Positions 53,465 through 62,167 are shown, counted from the first letter of the stretch. The stretch: 64,000 nucleotides of DNA from Bacteroidetes bacterium UBA1947 (GCA_002336915.1 DDET01000003.1:8004-72003); one strand, 5' to 3'. The notes: generated by a model from the letters alone, not told the origin. Translations and numbers: made by a program.

Positions 53465-54613
53465 TTATTTCGCCAACCTTATGCCGGTATATTGCCAGCG
53501 CAGCTGCGGGTGAAAAAAATTCCTGTATGTATTCCGGCTATGCCCCGGCGGCGTTACTTCCGATGCGCCTCGCAGCACCATCTGGTTGATCATAAATTTT
53601 CCGTTGTACTCCCCTATCGCCCCCTCGGCCTTTTTAAAGCCGGGGTATGGCAGGTAAGCACTATCCGTCCACTCCCAGCGACTGCCCCATTCAAATTGTA
53701 TGGATGCGGCCTCCCACTCAAACTCAGTGGGCAGCCTCATCCCTTTCCAGGCCGCATATGCTGCAGCTTCATAAAAGCTAACATGGCATACGGGCGCATC
53801 CAGGTCTACGGGCTTTAAACCCTGCATAGTATAATTGTGCCAGCTACCGTCGATAAGGTGCCAGTACATGGGTGCATCCACATTATTGTTTTTTACCCAA
53901 TCCCAACCCTCGGAATGCCAATGCCTGAAATCGGTATAGCCACCGGCCTCCATAAATTGCATATACTCGGCATTTGTCACCAATGCATCGGCTATGCTAT
54001 AGTCCTGCAAATAGATCCTGTGCCGGCTCAACTCATTGTCGAAACAAAAGCCGTCACCTATGTAGCCTATCTCGCAAATACCAGCGGTGACGTCAATAAA
54101 ACCTGCGCTTTTAGCCGTAGCCAGCTCAGTCGCTGTCCCGGTATCATAAGCGGGCTGCAAGGGATTATTTCCCAGTATGTATTTTATATCGGTACACAAA
54201 AGCTCCTGGTGTTGCTGTTCATGATTTAGCCCTAACAGCACCAAGTCGTGCAATTCCTTCCACAACTCATTTTCCAGGTATATTTCCATTGCCGCGTCCA
54301 CGTGCTTCCTGTATTTGTACACATCCTCCACCCCCGGGCGGCTGAGGTTGCCACGGTCGGTGCGCACCACGCGCGTACCGATGGTTTCGTAATAGCTGTT
54401 GAATACGAAATTGTAGTTGGGGTCGAATTCTTTGTAGTCCGTCACATTTGGTTTGAGGATGAAGGTCTCGAAGAACCATGTGGTATGCCCCAGATGCCAT
54501 TTGGGGGGGCTTACATCGACCACAGGCTGCACCACGTAGTCCTCCACTTGCAATGGCTTGCATATATCCTCTGATCTTTGTCTTACTTCTTTGTATTTAT
54601 TGAGTAAACTCAT
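53465..54613 (-). CDS. egtB: Ergothioneine biosynthesis sulfoxide synthase EgtB
   Basis: This non-heme iron enzyme joins hercynine to a sulfur donor with O2. The DinB-like N-terminal domain has the iron-binding His residues in 'PKWHLGHTTWFFET' (40, 43) and 'LNHEQQHQELL' (131, 135). The C-terminal FGE-sulfatase/C-type-lectin-like domain includes 'MRLPTEFEWEAASIQFEWG' and ends 'RNTYRNFFHPQLRWQYTGIR'. The length of 382 residues is normal. The lyase (EgtE) and amidase (EgtC) are not in the window. egtB and egtD together make the assignment firm. Confidence 0.95.
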   Translation of the reverse strand: MSLLNKYKEVRQRSEDICKPLQVEDYVVQPVVDVSPPKWHLGHTTWFFETFILKPNVTDYKEFDPNYNFVFNSYYETIGTRVVRTDRGNLSRPGVEDVYKYRKHVDAAMEIYLENELWKELHDLVLLGLNHEQQHQELLCTDIKYILGNNPLQPAYDTGTATELATAKSAGFIDVTAGICEIGYIGDGFCFDNELSRHRIYLQDYSIADALVTNAEYMQFMEAGGYTDFRHWHSEGWDWVKNNNVDAPMYWHLIDGSWHNYTMQGLKPVDLDAPVCHVSFYEAAAYAAWKGMRLPTEFEWEAASIQFEWGSRWEWTDSAYLPYPGFKKAEGAIGEYNGKFMINQMVLRGASEVTPPGHSRNTYRNFFHPQLRWQYTGIRLAK

Positions 54614-55052
54614 TCTTTTCTCTATTTCGTCCCTAAGGGACTTCCAAATAATTTATTTTTCTTCAACCGATATTATGTCCCTATGGGACATTGTGTAATT
54701 CTTGCATCGGCCCACAAACATTCAACCCTTTCAGGGTTGGCATGTTGACCTTACAACCTGCCCCCGGATTGCATCCGGGGCTATTCACGTCAAACCCCTT
54801 CGGGGTTCAAATTATCAACATGTCTTCAACCCTTTCAGGGTTGGCATGTTGACTTAAATCCTGTCCCCGGATTGTATCCAGGGCTATTCATATTTAACCC
54901 CTTCGGGGTTCAGATTATCAACATTTCTTCGTCCCTTTCTGGGTTGGCATGTTGACCTTACACCCTGTCCCCCGGATTGTATCCGGGGCTATTCACATTT
55001 AACCCCTTTGGGGTACCCGTGGTACAAGGTCATATTCATCCGCACCCGTTTT
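54614..55052. other. Gap filled by palindromic repeats
   Basis: Two small palindromes, GTCCCTAAGGGAC (54629-54641) and TGTCCCTATGGGACA (54676-54690), precede a threefold tandem array (54721-55014). No coding sequence is apparent. Confidence 0.75.
54721..55014. repeat. Three tandem units of about 104 bp, each with three palindromes
   Basis: Each unit carries CAACCCTTTCAGGGTTG (54723, 54827, diverged at 54930), CCCCGGATTGYATCCGGGG (54762, 54865, 54970) and AACCCCTTCGGGGTT (54793, 54896, diverged at 55001), in that order. The sequences between them (GGCATGTTGAC, GCTATTCA, ATTATCAACAT) are also repeated. It lies downstream of the osmoprotectant operon and upstream of egtB. Confidence 0.9.
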
Positions 55053-56624
55053 TTAGTTAACGTCAATATACGCCTTAAGGTTCGATATGGTTTTAATATT
55101 CAGCTGCTCCGATTGCTTGCGCCGCATCATTAAGGCATAGGCGTTGTTAAAGCCTATGGGCTTGAGCCATTTAATATGATAGCGACCTATGAAGTTATCT
55201 TTCACGTACTCATAAACTGCGTTTTTATCGGTTATTAATTTATTAACTGTGTCGGTGCCTGTTTGCAAAATTACCAGTAAACCCGTGCCCGTATATTCCG
55301 GGTACATATCTATCTGCTTATTGGTCATGGCATCGAAGCATATTTTGGTACCACCCAGGCCGGTTTTTGTTTCCACGTCAAGATCGGTATAGCCTTTTAT
55401 AAGCATACTGTACATATTGCTGAGTATATACTGCTCGCCAAATATCTTGGAACCTATTTTTATTATTCCTTTTTTGCCTTTGCGCGGTTCTTTCCAGAGA
55501 CCTTTAGCTATCAAAAAATCCTTTGCTATTTTCCCAGGCATTTCGTGCAGGTAATCGGCGCGGTAATTGAGCTCGGTCATGGTGGCATCGTCTATATTGC
55601 CTGAAAGCATATTTAGTGCTTCTTCCAGTTCCGGGTATTGCTGCAGTACCTCCTCGCGCACTATAGGTGCTGCATAGTATGGCGGGAAAATATTTTTGTC
55701 ATCGATGAGTGTTACAAGATCGTATGCTTTCAGCCTGCCATCGGTGCTATAGCCACTTATTACATCCAGTTTTTTTTCGTAGGCGGCTTTGTACATCACC
55801 GCGTCGCTGATCACCACCGTGCGAATGCGCATTTTGTACTTTTCTTTCAGGCCGAGATAGCCATCCGTCCGACCCATGAACTCAGGTGTGAAGCCGGCCA
55901 ATATCTTCCCTTCATAGGCTGCAGGCAAAAGATAAAAAGACGACAACAACAACACCAATACAGGCAATGCCAATACAACCACGCCCATCTTTTTTACAGT
56001 GAGATGCTGCACGCGCGACAATAAAAAGTCGAAAATAATAGCCAGCAGCGCAGCGGGAATGGCACCGGCAAGTATCATGTTGGTATTGTTCAATGATATG
56101 CCGCCGAAGATAAATTCACCGAGGCCGCCTGCGGCTATGTAAGCTGCGAGCGTAGCAACACCCACGTTAATAACAGTAGCCGTGCGGATGCCCGCCAGTA
56201 GTACAGGCATAGCCAATGGCAACTCTACCTTAAACAAGACCTGGCTGCTGCTCATGCCCATGCCTTTTGCAGCTTCACGTATGGAAGGCTCAACGCCAAT
56301 AATACCGGTGTATGTATTGCGAATAATAGGCAACAAGGCATAGAGGAACAATGCCGCAATAGCCGGCTTTGCACCGATGCCCAAAAGTGGGATCATAAAG
56401 CCAAGCAGTGCGATGCTTGGAATGGTTTGCAGAATACCTGCAAAGCCAAGGACAGTGCCTGCAAGCTTATTCCGCTTTGCTATGAGGATGCCGAGGGGAA
56501 CGCCAATTGCCACCGCTATCAATAAAGATATGAAGGTGAGCCCTATATGCGCAAGGGTTTGGTCCAGCAGCTTATCGTGCTGTTGTACCATAAAATCCCA
56601 GAGGCTTTGCTGCTTTTCGTTCAT
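55053..56624 (-). CDS. Osmoprotectant ABC transporter permease fused to a circularly permuted substrate-binding domain (523 aa)
   Basis: Residues 1-210 form a ProW/OpuBB-like permease with five or six membrane segments; the EAA loop is at 112-146 ('EPSIREAAKGMGMSSSQVLF'). Another membrane segment (213-233) leads to a periplasmic binding domain of the glycine betaine/choline (QAT) type. Its halves are in reversed order. The part that is C-terminal in stand-alone OpuBC/OsmF proteins comes first (240-378: 'GFTPEFMGRTDGYLGLK', 'YSTDGRLKAYDLVTLIDD', 'AAPIVREEVLQQYPELEEA'). The canonical N-terminal part follows (387-523: 'IIKIGSKIFGEQYILSNMY', 'IDMYPEYTGTG', 'PIGFNNAYALMMR'). It overlaps the ATPase gene by 4 bp. 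Confidence 0.92.
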   Translation of the reverse strand: MNEKQQSLWDFMVQQHDKLLDQTLAHIGLTFISLLIAVAIGVPLGILIAKRNKLAGTVLGFAGILQTIPSIALLGFMIPLLGIGAKPAIAALFLYALLPIIRNTYTGIIGVEPSIREAAKGMGMSSSQVLFKVELPLAMPVLLAGIRTATVINVGVATLAAYIAAGGLGEFIFGGISLNNTNMILAGAIPAALLAIIFDFLLSRVQHLTVKKMGVVVLALPVLVLLLSSFYLLPAAYEGKILAGFTPEFMGRTDGYLGLKEKYKMRIRTVVISDAVMYKAAYEKKLDVISGYSTDGRLKAYDLVTLIDDKNIFPPYYAAPIVREEVLQQYPELEEALNMLSGNIDDATMTELNYRADYLHEMPGKIAKDFLIAKGLWKEPRKGKKGIIKIGSKIFGEQYILSNMYSMLIKGYTDLDVETKTGLGGTKICFDAMTNKQIDMYPEYTGTGLLVILQTGTDTVNKLITDKNAVYEYVKDNFIGRYHIKWLKPIGFNNAYALMMRRKQSEQLNIKTISNLKAYIDVN

Positions 56625-57565
56625 ACCTGTGTAGCAGTATAGTTGCTGAATAGCTCGAGCAGGATATTCCGTTCTATTTTTTTTATTTTACCATTGCTTT
56701 TTTCTACTGCATATATCACCGGCTTATCCTGCATCAGCTCCATGGCCTCCCATATGCTGCCCTCGCTGGTCATTGCTACGGCACCCGGTTCCGCATCAAA
56801 ACCATACCATACGTCTTTTATCTTCACGGTCTTTAGCGCTGCCTGCATGTAGTGTTCGGACAAAAAGTTGCGGACAAAGTCGTTTGCAGGTTTGAATAGC
56901 AGTTCTGCTGCTCTCCCCTGCTGCTGTATCTTTCCTTTATCCATCAGGCATATGCGATCACCTATCTCAAAGGCCTCATCCACATCGTGAGTAACCATTA
57001 CGATGGTCTTGCGTTCGTATTCGTCCAGTTGGGTTAGTTCTTTCCTTATGCTGCTTCTTGTTACCGGATCCAATGCTCCGAAAGGTTCATCCATCAGCAA
57101 TATGGGTGGATCGGCAGCGAGGGCGCGTGCTATATTCACGCGTTGTTGTTGCCCGCCGCTAAGCTGTGCAGGGTAATACGACAGGTATTCTTCAGATAAA
57201 TGCAATTTCTGGATCAGCTCTTTACAACGGGCTTTTATCTTTTCGTTATCCCAGCCTAATAATTGCGGTACTACGGCTATATTCTCTTCAACCGTATAGT
57301 GCGGGAACAAACTATTGTTCTGCAGGATATAACCTATGCCACGGCGCAGCGTTTCGGGGTCGTGCTGCTTTATATCTTCGCCGTTTACTTTTATTTCACC
57401 GGCAGATGCTTCAATCAAACGATTGAGCATTTTTAGTGTGGTGGTCTTACCGCAGCCGCTGGTACCCAGCAATATGAACTTCTCCCCTTCCTGTATGTCG
57501 AAGGAGATATCATCCACTGCTCTGTTGGAGCCATAATTTTTCCTGAGGCCTTTTACCGTTATCAT
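56621..57565 (-). CDS. Osmoprotectant ABC transporter ATP-binding protein
   Basis: The ATPase energises uptake of glycine betaine, choline or a related compound. Walker A is 'LLGTSGCGKTTTLKML', the signature 'LSGGQQQRVNIARALA', and Walker B 'PPILLMDEPFGALDP', followed by the H-loop in 'IVMVTHDVDEAFEIGDRI'. The C-terminal 80 residues resemble a CBS-like regulatory tail ('SEGSIWEAMELMQDKPVIYA'). The ATG at 57565 (MITVKGLRKNYG) overlaps the stop of the upstream flavoprotein gene as ATGA. The frame is open further upstream, but that part lies inside the neighbour. Coupling on both sides indicates one operon. Confidence 0.93.
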   Translation of the reverse strand: MITVKGLRKNYGSNRAVDDISFDIQEGEKFILLGTSGCGKTTTLKMLNRLIEASAGEIKVNGEDIKQHDPETLRRGIGYILQNNSLFPHYTVEENIAVVPQLLGWDNEKIKARCKELIQKLHLSEEYLSYYPAQLSGGQQQRVNIARALAADPPILLMDEPFGALDPVTRSSIRKELTQLDEYERKTIVMVTHDVDEAFEIGDRICLMDKGKIQQQGRAAELLFKPANDFVRNFLSEHYMQAALKTVKIKDVWYGFDAEPGAVAMTSEGSIWEAMELMQDKPVIYAVEKSNGKIKKIERNILLELFSNYTATQV

Positions 57566-58947
57566 CTGTCCAGCATCATAAATAAATTGTTCAAAGATTC
57601 GGCCAATGTGGGGTGTGCAAATACACACTCGCGCACCTCATCGTATGTCATTCCGCCCATCATGGCCATTTGCAGTACGCTCATTATCTCGCCACCTTCC
57701 ACAGCCAGTATCGATGCGCCTAATATCTTTTTAGTATCTGCGTCCACTATCGCTTTCATCATACCGCGGTCCTCGCCGGTCTCTATTGCCCTTGCCACAT
57801 GCGTCATGGGCTGCTTTGCCACTTTTATATTGAGTCCCTTATCCCTTGCTTCTTTCTCCGTGATGCCTACACGGGCAAACTGCGGATCGATGTACATGCA
57901 ATATGGCAAAGGCCTGTCCTTTACCGAGCGATGCTCGCCGCCAACAATATTTTTATAAACTATCAAATGGTCGTTGTACGCGATATGGGTAAATGCGGGA
58001 CCACCGTTCACTTCGCCGAGGGCATAGACACCGGGCACATTTGTTTCCAGTTGGTCGTTCACTTTTATGTAGCCCTTTTCATTGGTCTCAATGCCTGCCT
58101 TATCAAGAGACAAGTCCGGCGTTTGGGGGCGCCTGCCGGGAGCGACGAGTATATGCGAGCAGTCGATACTCATGACCTCGCCAGCGACATCTGCCGTAAG
58201 CGTAAAGCCCACCCCAGCTATTTGCCTTACTTTTTTCGTCTTCGCCTCCAGCAGTATTGTTATACCCTCGTCGCGCAGCAGTTCTGTGATCGCTTCGGTT
58301 ACATCCTCATCTTCTTTAGCTAGTATCCCCGGGCCATGCTCGAGCATAGTAACGCGGCTACCGAAGCGACGGAACATTTGGCCCAGTTCCATAGCTATGT
58401 ATCCTGCGCCAATGATCAATAATTGTTCCGGTATTACATCGAGGTCCAGTATGCTGGTTGAGGTCAGGTAAGGGATCGCGTCCAGCCCTTCTATCTCGGG
58501 TATTCGTGTAGTAGTACCTGTGTCTATAAAAATATACTCGGCGGTAAGCGTTTCTGTTCCGCCATCGTTCAATCTTATTTCGACTACTTTTTTAGCACTA
58601 AAGGATGCAGCGCCGAAGATGATATCTATATTTTCCACTTTTTGCAGGCTGCGGGTGGCGCCGTTACGGAAACGCTCCACTATCTCATTTTTGCGCTGTA
58701 GTACGGCCTGCATGTTCACTGCATACTTTTCAACCTTAAGGCCCCATTTTTCGCTATTGGCTGCCTGCCAGGCCATCTTTGCAGAGGCTATCATTGTTTT
58801 GGTGGGTGTGCAGCCGTCGTTTATACAGGTGCCCCCTATCAGTCGCTGCTCTATGATGGCGGTACGCATACCGGCCTTGCCCAGCTTGCGGGCCAATGGA
58901 ATGCCCGCCTGCCCTGCACCTATTATTATCGCATCATATTTTTTCAT
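57562..58947 (-). CDS. FAD-dependent pyridine nucleotide-disulfide oxidoreductase (mercuric-reductase/lipoamide-dehydrogenase type)
   Basis: This 461-residue class I flavoprotein has the FAD motif 'AIIIGAGQAGIPLARKLGKA'. The redox-active disulfide is in 'GGTCINDGCTPTKTMIASAK' and the NAD(P) motif is 'LLIIGAGYIAMELGQMFRRF'. The dimerisation domain ends 'CVFAHPTLAESLNNLFMML', with the usual His-x4-E near the end. The vicinal Cys pair of true MerA is absent, as is a heavy-metal domain, so mercuric reduction is unlikely. It is the first gene of the osmoprotectant ABC operon (4-bp overlap), which is an unusual partner. Substrate unknown. Confidence 0.9.
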   Translation of the reverse strand: MKKYDAIIIGAGQAGIPLARKLGKAGMRTAIIEQRLIGGTCINDGCTPTKTMIASAKMAWQAANSEKWGLKVEKYAVNMQAVLQRKNEIVERFRNGATRSLQKVENIDIIFGAASFSAKKVVEIRLNDGGTETLTAEYIFIDTGTTTRIPEIEGLDAIPYLTSTSILDLDVIPEQLLIIGAGYIAMELGQMFRRFGSRVTMLEHGPGILAKEDEDVTEAITELLRDEGITILLEAKTKKVRQIAGVGFTLTADVAGEVMSIDCSHILVAPGRRPQTPDLSLDKAGIETNEKGYIKVNDQLETNVPGVYALGEVNGGPAFTHIAYNDHLIVYKNIVGGEHRSVKDRPLPYCMYIDPQFARVGITEKEARDKGLNIKVAKQPMTHVARAIETGEDRGMMKAIVDADTKKILGASILAVEGGEIMSVLQMAMMGGMTYDEVRECVFAHPTLAESLNNLFMMLDR

Positions 58948-59131
58948 GTTTCATGGTTTTTCACAGCCGGGCAGGTAAATAATGCTGATATGGATAAGTA
59001 ATATAATGAAAGCTTGTTGAGATTTCAAGCCTCTTTTTTGTCAAATTCACTATTTTTAGCGCCCATATAATGACCACTGCTTATATTCGCGGTCGATTGT
59101 TCGTTTTTAAAAATCATAAAAATATTCCTTC

Positions 59132-60358
59132 ATGGCAAAAATTAAAGTTGCAAATCCTGTTGTAGAACTGGATGGTGATGAAATGACCCGCATCATCTGG
59201 AAATTTATAAAAGATAAACTGATCCTCCCTTATCTGGATATAGATATAAAATATTATGACCTTGGTGTTGAATATCGCGATGAGACCAATGACCAGGTAA
59301 CAGTAGACTCGGCCAATGCGATCAGGCAATACGGGGTGGGCATCAAATGTGCTACCATAACCCCGGACGAAGCACGCGTGGAAGAATTTAAGCTGAAACA
59401 AATGTGGAAGAGCCCTAACGGCACCATCCGTAATATATTGGATGGCACAGTATTCCGCGAGCCCATCGTTATCAATAACATACCCCGCCTGGTGCCTAAC
59501 TGGACGGCACCAATATGCATAGGCCGTCATGCATTTGGCGACCAATACCGTGCAACCGATTTCGTGACGAAGGGTAAAGGAAAGCTGACGATAAAATTTG
59601 AAGGCGAAGATGGCCAGGTTATCGAGCATGAAGTGTACAACTTTAAGGGCGACGGCGTAGCCCTGGCTATGTACAATACCGATGAGTCGATCATGGGATT
59701 TGCACGTGCATGTTTCAATACCGCATTGCAGAAAGGCTGGCCTTTGTATCTTTCTACCAAGAACACCATCCTGAAAAAATATGATGGCCGCTTTAAAGAC
59801 ATCTTTGAAGATATCTATCAAAAGGAATTTAAGGCTGAGTTTGAGAAAGCGGGCATTACTTACGAGCACCGCCTGATAGATGACATGGTAGCCAGCGCCC
59901 TGAAATGGAACGGCAACTTTGTATGGGCTTGCAAGAACTATGATGGTGACGTGCAGAGCGATACGGTAGCACAGGGCTTCGGTTCACTGGGCCTTATGAC
60001 CTCAACGCTCATTACCCCTGATGGCAAGACAATGGAAGCAGAAGCCGCACATGGTACTGTTACCCGCCACTACCGCGACCACCAGAAAGGTAAACCAACA
60101 TCAACTAACCCGATAGCATCCATCTTTGCGTGGACACGCGGCCTTGCCTTCCGCGGCAAGCTGGATAACAACCAGGAGCTCATAGACTTCTGCACCGCAC
60201 TGGAAGAAGTGTGTATAGAAACGGTAGAAAGCGGTAAAATGACCAAGGACCTTGCAGTGTGTATACATGGCAATAAAGTGGAACATGGCGCGCATTACCT
60301 ATACACCGAGGAGTTCCTGGATGCACTGGATGAAAATTTGAAGAAGAAAATAGGTTAA
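59132..60358 (+). CDS. icd: NADP-dependent isocitrate dehydrogenase (eukaryotic-type homodimer)
   Basis: This TCA-cycle enzyme oxidises isocitrate to 2-oxoglutarate with NADP. At 408 residues it matches the IDH1/IDH2-like subfamily and not the E. coli type. The substrate-binding segment is 'WKSPNGTIRNILDGTVFREP' with 'VPNWTAPICIGRHAFGDQYR'. The metal site is 'IDDMVASALKWNGNFVWACKN' with 'YDGDVQSD', and the NADP region is 'EAAHGTVTRHYRDHQKGKPT'. It has a strong terminator of its own. Confidence 0.97.
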   Translation: MAKIKVANPVVELDGDEMTRIIWKFIKDKLILPYLDIDIKYYDLGVEYRDETNDQVTVDSANAIRQYGVGIKCATITPDEARVEEFKLKQMWKSPNGTIRNILDGTVFREPIVINNIPRLVPNWTAPICIGRHAFGDQYRATDFVTKGKGKLTIKFEGEDGQVIEHEVYNFKGDGVALAMYNTDESIMGFARACFNTALQKGWPLYLSTKNTILKKYDGRFKDIFEDIYQKEFKAEFEKAGITYEHRLIDDMVASALKWNGNFVWACKNYDGDVQSDTVAQGFGSLGLMTSTLITPDGKTMEAEAAHGTVTRHYRDHQKGKPTSTNPIASIFAWTRGLAFRGKLDNNQELIDFCTALEEVCIETVESGKMTKDLAVCIHGNKVEHGAHYLYTEEFLDALDENLKKKIG

Positions 60359-60661
60359 TAAAAAATCCAAATAGATGTGGAAGCCTCGCCAATTATTATG
60401 GCGAGGCTTCCATTTATATACTTGATCGGTTCGATACATTAAACCTTGCCCGTGCTCAAATGTCTAATGGTAAAAAACGCTAACGGAGCTGTTAACACTG
60501 CCGCTTTGCGGTATTGCTGGCTTATACAGCGTTTATTGGGACATATACCGCTTATTCTTAACGAGATGCAAATTATATCGTTTCTTTAAGGCATAAATCC
60601 ATATAAAGCAGTAACTTCGCAACCTGTTTTAAATATAAAACATTTATTATCTAGTACAAGA
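60359..60661. other. Gap between icd and the SMR gene
   Basis: Apart from the icd terminator (60378-60412) I see no gene or clear element. The last 60 bp before the SMR gene are AT-rich and probably hold its promoter. Confidence 0.5.
60378..60412 (+). terminator. icd terminator
   Basis: A perfect 13-bp stem, TGGAAGCCTCGCC with GGCGAGGCTTCCA, closes a 9-base loop. It is followed by TTTATATA. Confidence 0.85.
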
Positions 60662-60976
60662 ATGAAGTGGCTGATACTGGCTATAGGGATAATCTTTGAA
60701 GTGCTGGGCACTATCAGCATGAAGTATGCGGATGGCTTTACAAAACTGGTCCCTTCTATTTTAGTGTTCCTTTTTTACGGCATTAGCCTTGCAGTATTGG
60801 TTTTTGTATTGGAAAAAATGCAGGTTGGTATCGCATATGCTATATGGGCCAGCGCGGGTACCGCACTTATCGCTATCATAGGTATGATATGGTTTCACGA
60901 AAGTGTATCTGTCCTAAAATTATTATCGATTTCATTAATAATCCTTGGTATACTTGGCCTTGAATTATCTGAATAA
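60662..60976 (+). CDS. Small multidrug resistance (SMR) family transporter
   Basis: This four-helix inner-membrane protein of 104 residues exchanges protons for cationic compounds or guanidinium derivatives. The essential Glu13 lies in 'AIGIIFEVLGTISMKYADGF'. The conserved 'GIAYAIWASAGTALIAIIG' and 'LKLLSISLIILGILGLELS' match EmrE/QacE-like members. The cargo cannot be read from the sequence. The SDR gene starts 24 bp downstream and is probably co-transcribed. Confidence 0.92.
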   Translation: MKWLILAIGIIFEVLGTISMKYADGFTKLVPSILVFLFYGISLAVLVFVLEKMQVGIAYAIWASAGTALIAIIGMIWFHESVSVLKLLSISLIILGILGLELSE

Positions 60977-61000
60977 TACATCACTGACGCTAGAGTTTTT

Positions 61001-62161
61001 ATGAATATTTTTTTAACCGGTGCTACAGGTTTAGTGGGTGGAGAGTTGCTTGTTACGCTTTCCAAACGACAGGAGGTAGATAAGATCTATTGCCTGCTCC
61101 GTTCGCAGACACATGCGGAAGCGTTAACAAGGCTGGAAGGAGTTTTCAGTTTACATGATGATGCTTTCGACAGCACAAGGATAATCCCGGTGCTGGGAAA
61201 TCTTTTTGATGATAATCTTACCGATTCTTTAATAAACGAAGGACTTAATGATGTTGATGTCATCGTCCACTCAGCAGCTAATACTTCTTTTTCGCGCGTT
61301 AACGACGACCTTGTTGAGAAAGCAAACATCGGCGGGCTTACCAAGATATTGCTTTGGGCCAAACAACTACCACATTTAAAAACCTTCCTTTACATTGGCA
61401 CTGCTACTATTTGCGGTAAAGATGTAAAAGACCGGGTGGTACATGAAGATGAGTCGCCAAACCTGGAGGCTACCCACCTTGTAAAATATACTTACACAAA
61501 AATGAAGGGTGAGTTGCTTATACGTGAGCATTTGCCTGAAGAGAAGATACTTATTGCACGCCCATCCATCATAATGGGTGACAGCCGCAATATAGTGCCA
61601 CGTTCGCCGGTTATCCTGTGGGCTATGGCTACCATCAACCACCTGCGACTGATACCGGTTAACGAATATGCACAGCTGGATATAATACCCGTGGACTATG
61701 CCGCCAATGCGATAGTGGAACTGTTGTTTGCCCCTCACAGGCATTACCACGTTTACCATATCTCCTCGGGCGAGGCAGGTGCGACTACGGCTAATAAATT
61801 ATCAAAGACCCTGTCGGCCTATTTCGATGAAATGCCGCCATTCAATTTTATCAGCAAATCTCTACTTAACCAGGTAAAGCATTGGGCTAAGAATAAACTG
61901 CAGCCCGATAGCGAGCTGTACAGCTACCGCGAATACCTTGACTACTGGAAAGATACCTTCCAGGACAAGAGCAAACTGCGTGTGCTCTTCGCAGGACTGG
62001 ACCCATACCTTGATTTTATGGAGTTGGGGCATGTGTTCGACAACTCACGCTTGCTGGAAGATGTAAATATACCAAACTCAATACCTGCCGATATATACAT
62101 CAACAACTCGATGAAATTCGTGGAAAAGATGGATATACTAGAAGGGGCTATTGACCCATAA
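61001..62161 (+). CDS. Thioester-reductase-like NAD(P)-binding protein (extended SDR, 386 aa)
   Basis: The N-terminal Rossmann motif is 'IFLTGATGLVGGELLVTLSK', followed by 'CLLRSQTHAEALTRLEGVF' and 'ADVIVHSAANTSF'-like (VDVIVHSAANTSFSRVNDD). These are features of the NAD-binding_4/male-sterility and Lys2 reductase group that reduces acyl thioesters. The active-site Tyr and Lys are in 'VKYTYTKMKGELLIREHL'. 'ILIARPSIIMGDSRN' closes the cofactor pocket. No carrier-protein domain is attached, so it may reduce a fatty acyl or polyketide thioester supplied in trans. Confidence 0.85.
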   Translation: MNIFLTGATGLVGGELLVTLSKRQEVDKIYCLLRSQTHAEALTRLEGVFSLHDDAFDSTRIIPVLGNLFDDNLTDSLINEGLNDVDVIVHSAANTSFSRVNDDLVEKANIGGLTKILLWAKQLPHLKTFLYIGTATICGKDVKDRVVHEDESPNLEATHLVKYTYTKMKGELLIREHLPEEKILIARPSIIMGDSRNIVPRSPVILWAMATINHLRLIPVNEYAQLDIIPVDYAANAIVELLFAPHRHYHVYHISSGEAGATTANKLSKTLSAYFDEMPPFNFISKSLLNQVKHWAKNKLQPDSELYSYREYLDYWKDTFQDKSKLRVLFAGLDPYLDFMELGHVFDNSRLLEDVNIPNSIPADIYINNSMKFVEKMDILEGAIDP

Positions 62162-62167
62162 TATTCC

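Noticed and set aside
54721..55014. Possible CRISPR array
   Set aside because: The repeated units contain three different palindromes and their linkers are also repeated. There are no unique spacers and no cas genes.
57566..57628. N-terminal extension of the ABC ATPase to 57628
   Set aside because: The additional 21 codons lie within the upstream flavoprotein gene. The ATG at 57565 begins the canonical ABC domain and gives a 4-bp ATGA coupling.
57562..58947. Annotation as a genuine mercuric reductase
   Set aside because: It lacks the C-terminal vicinal cysteines and the heavy-metal-associated domain, and no mer genes are nearby.
59114..59869. A 251-codon open frame on the minus strand across icd
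   Set aside because: It is antisense to the well-supported isocitrate dehydrogenase and rich in Phe, Tyr and Cys, as typical shadow frames are.
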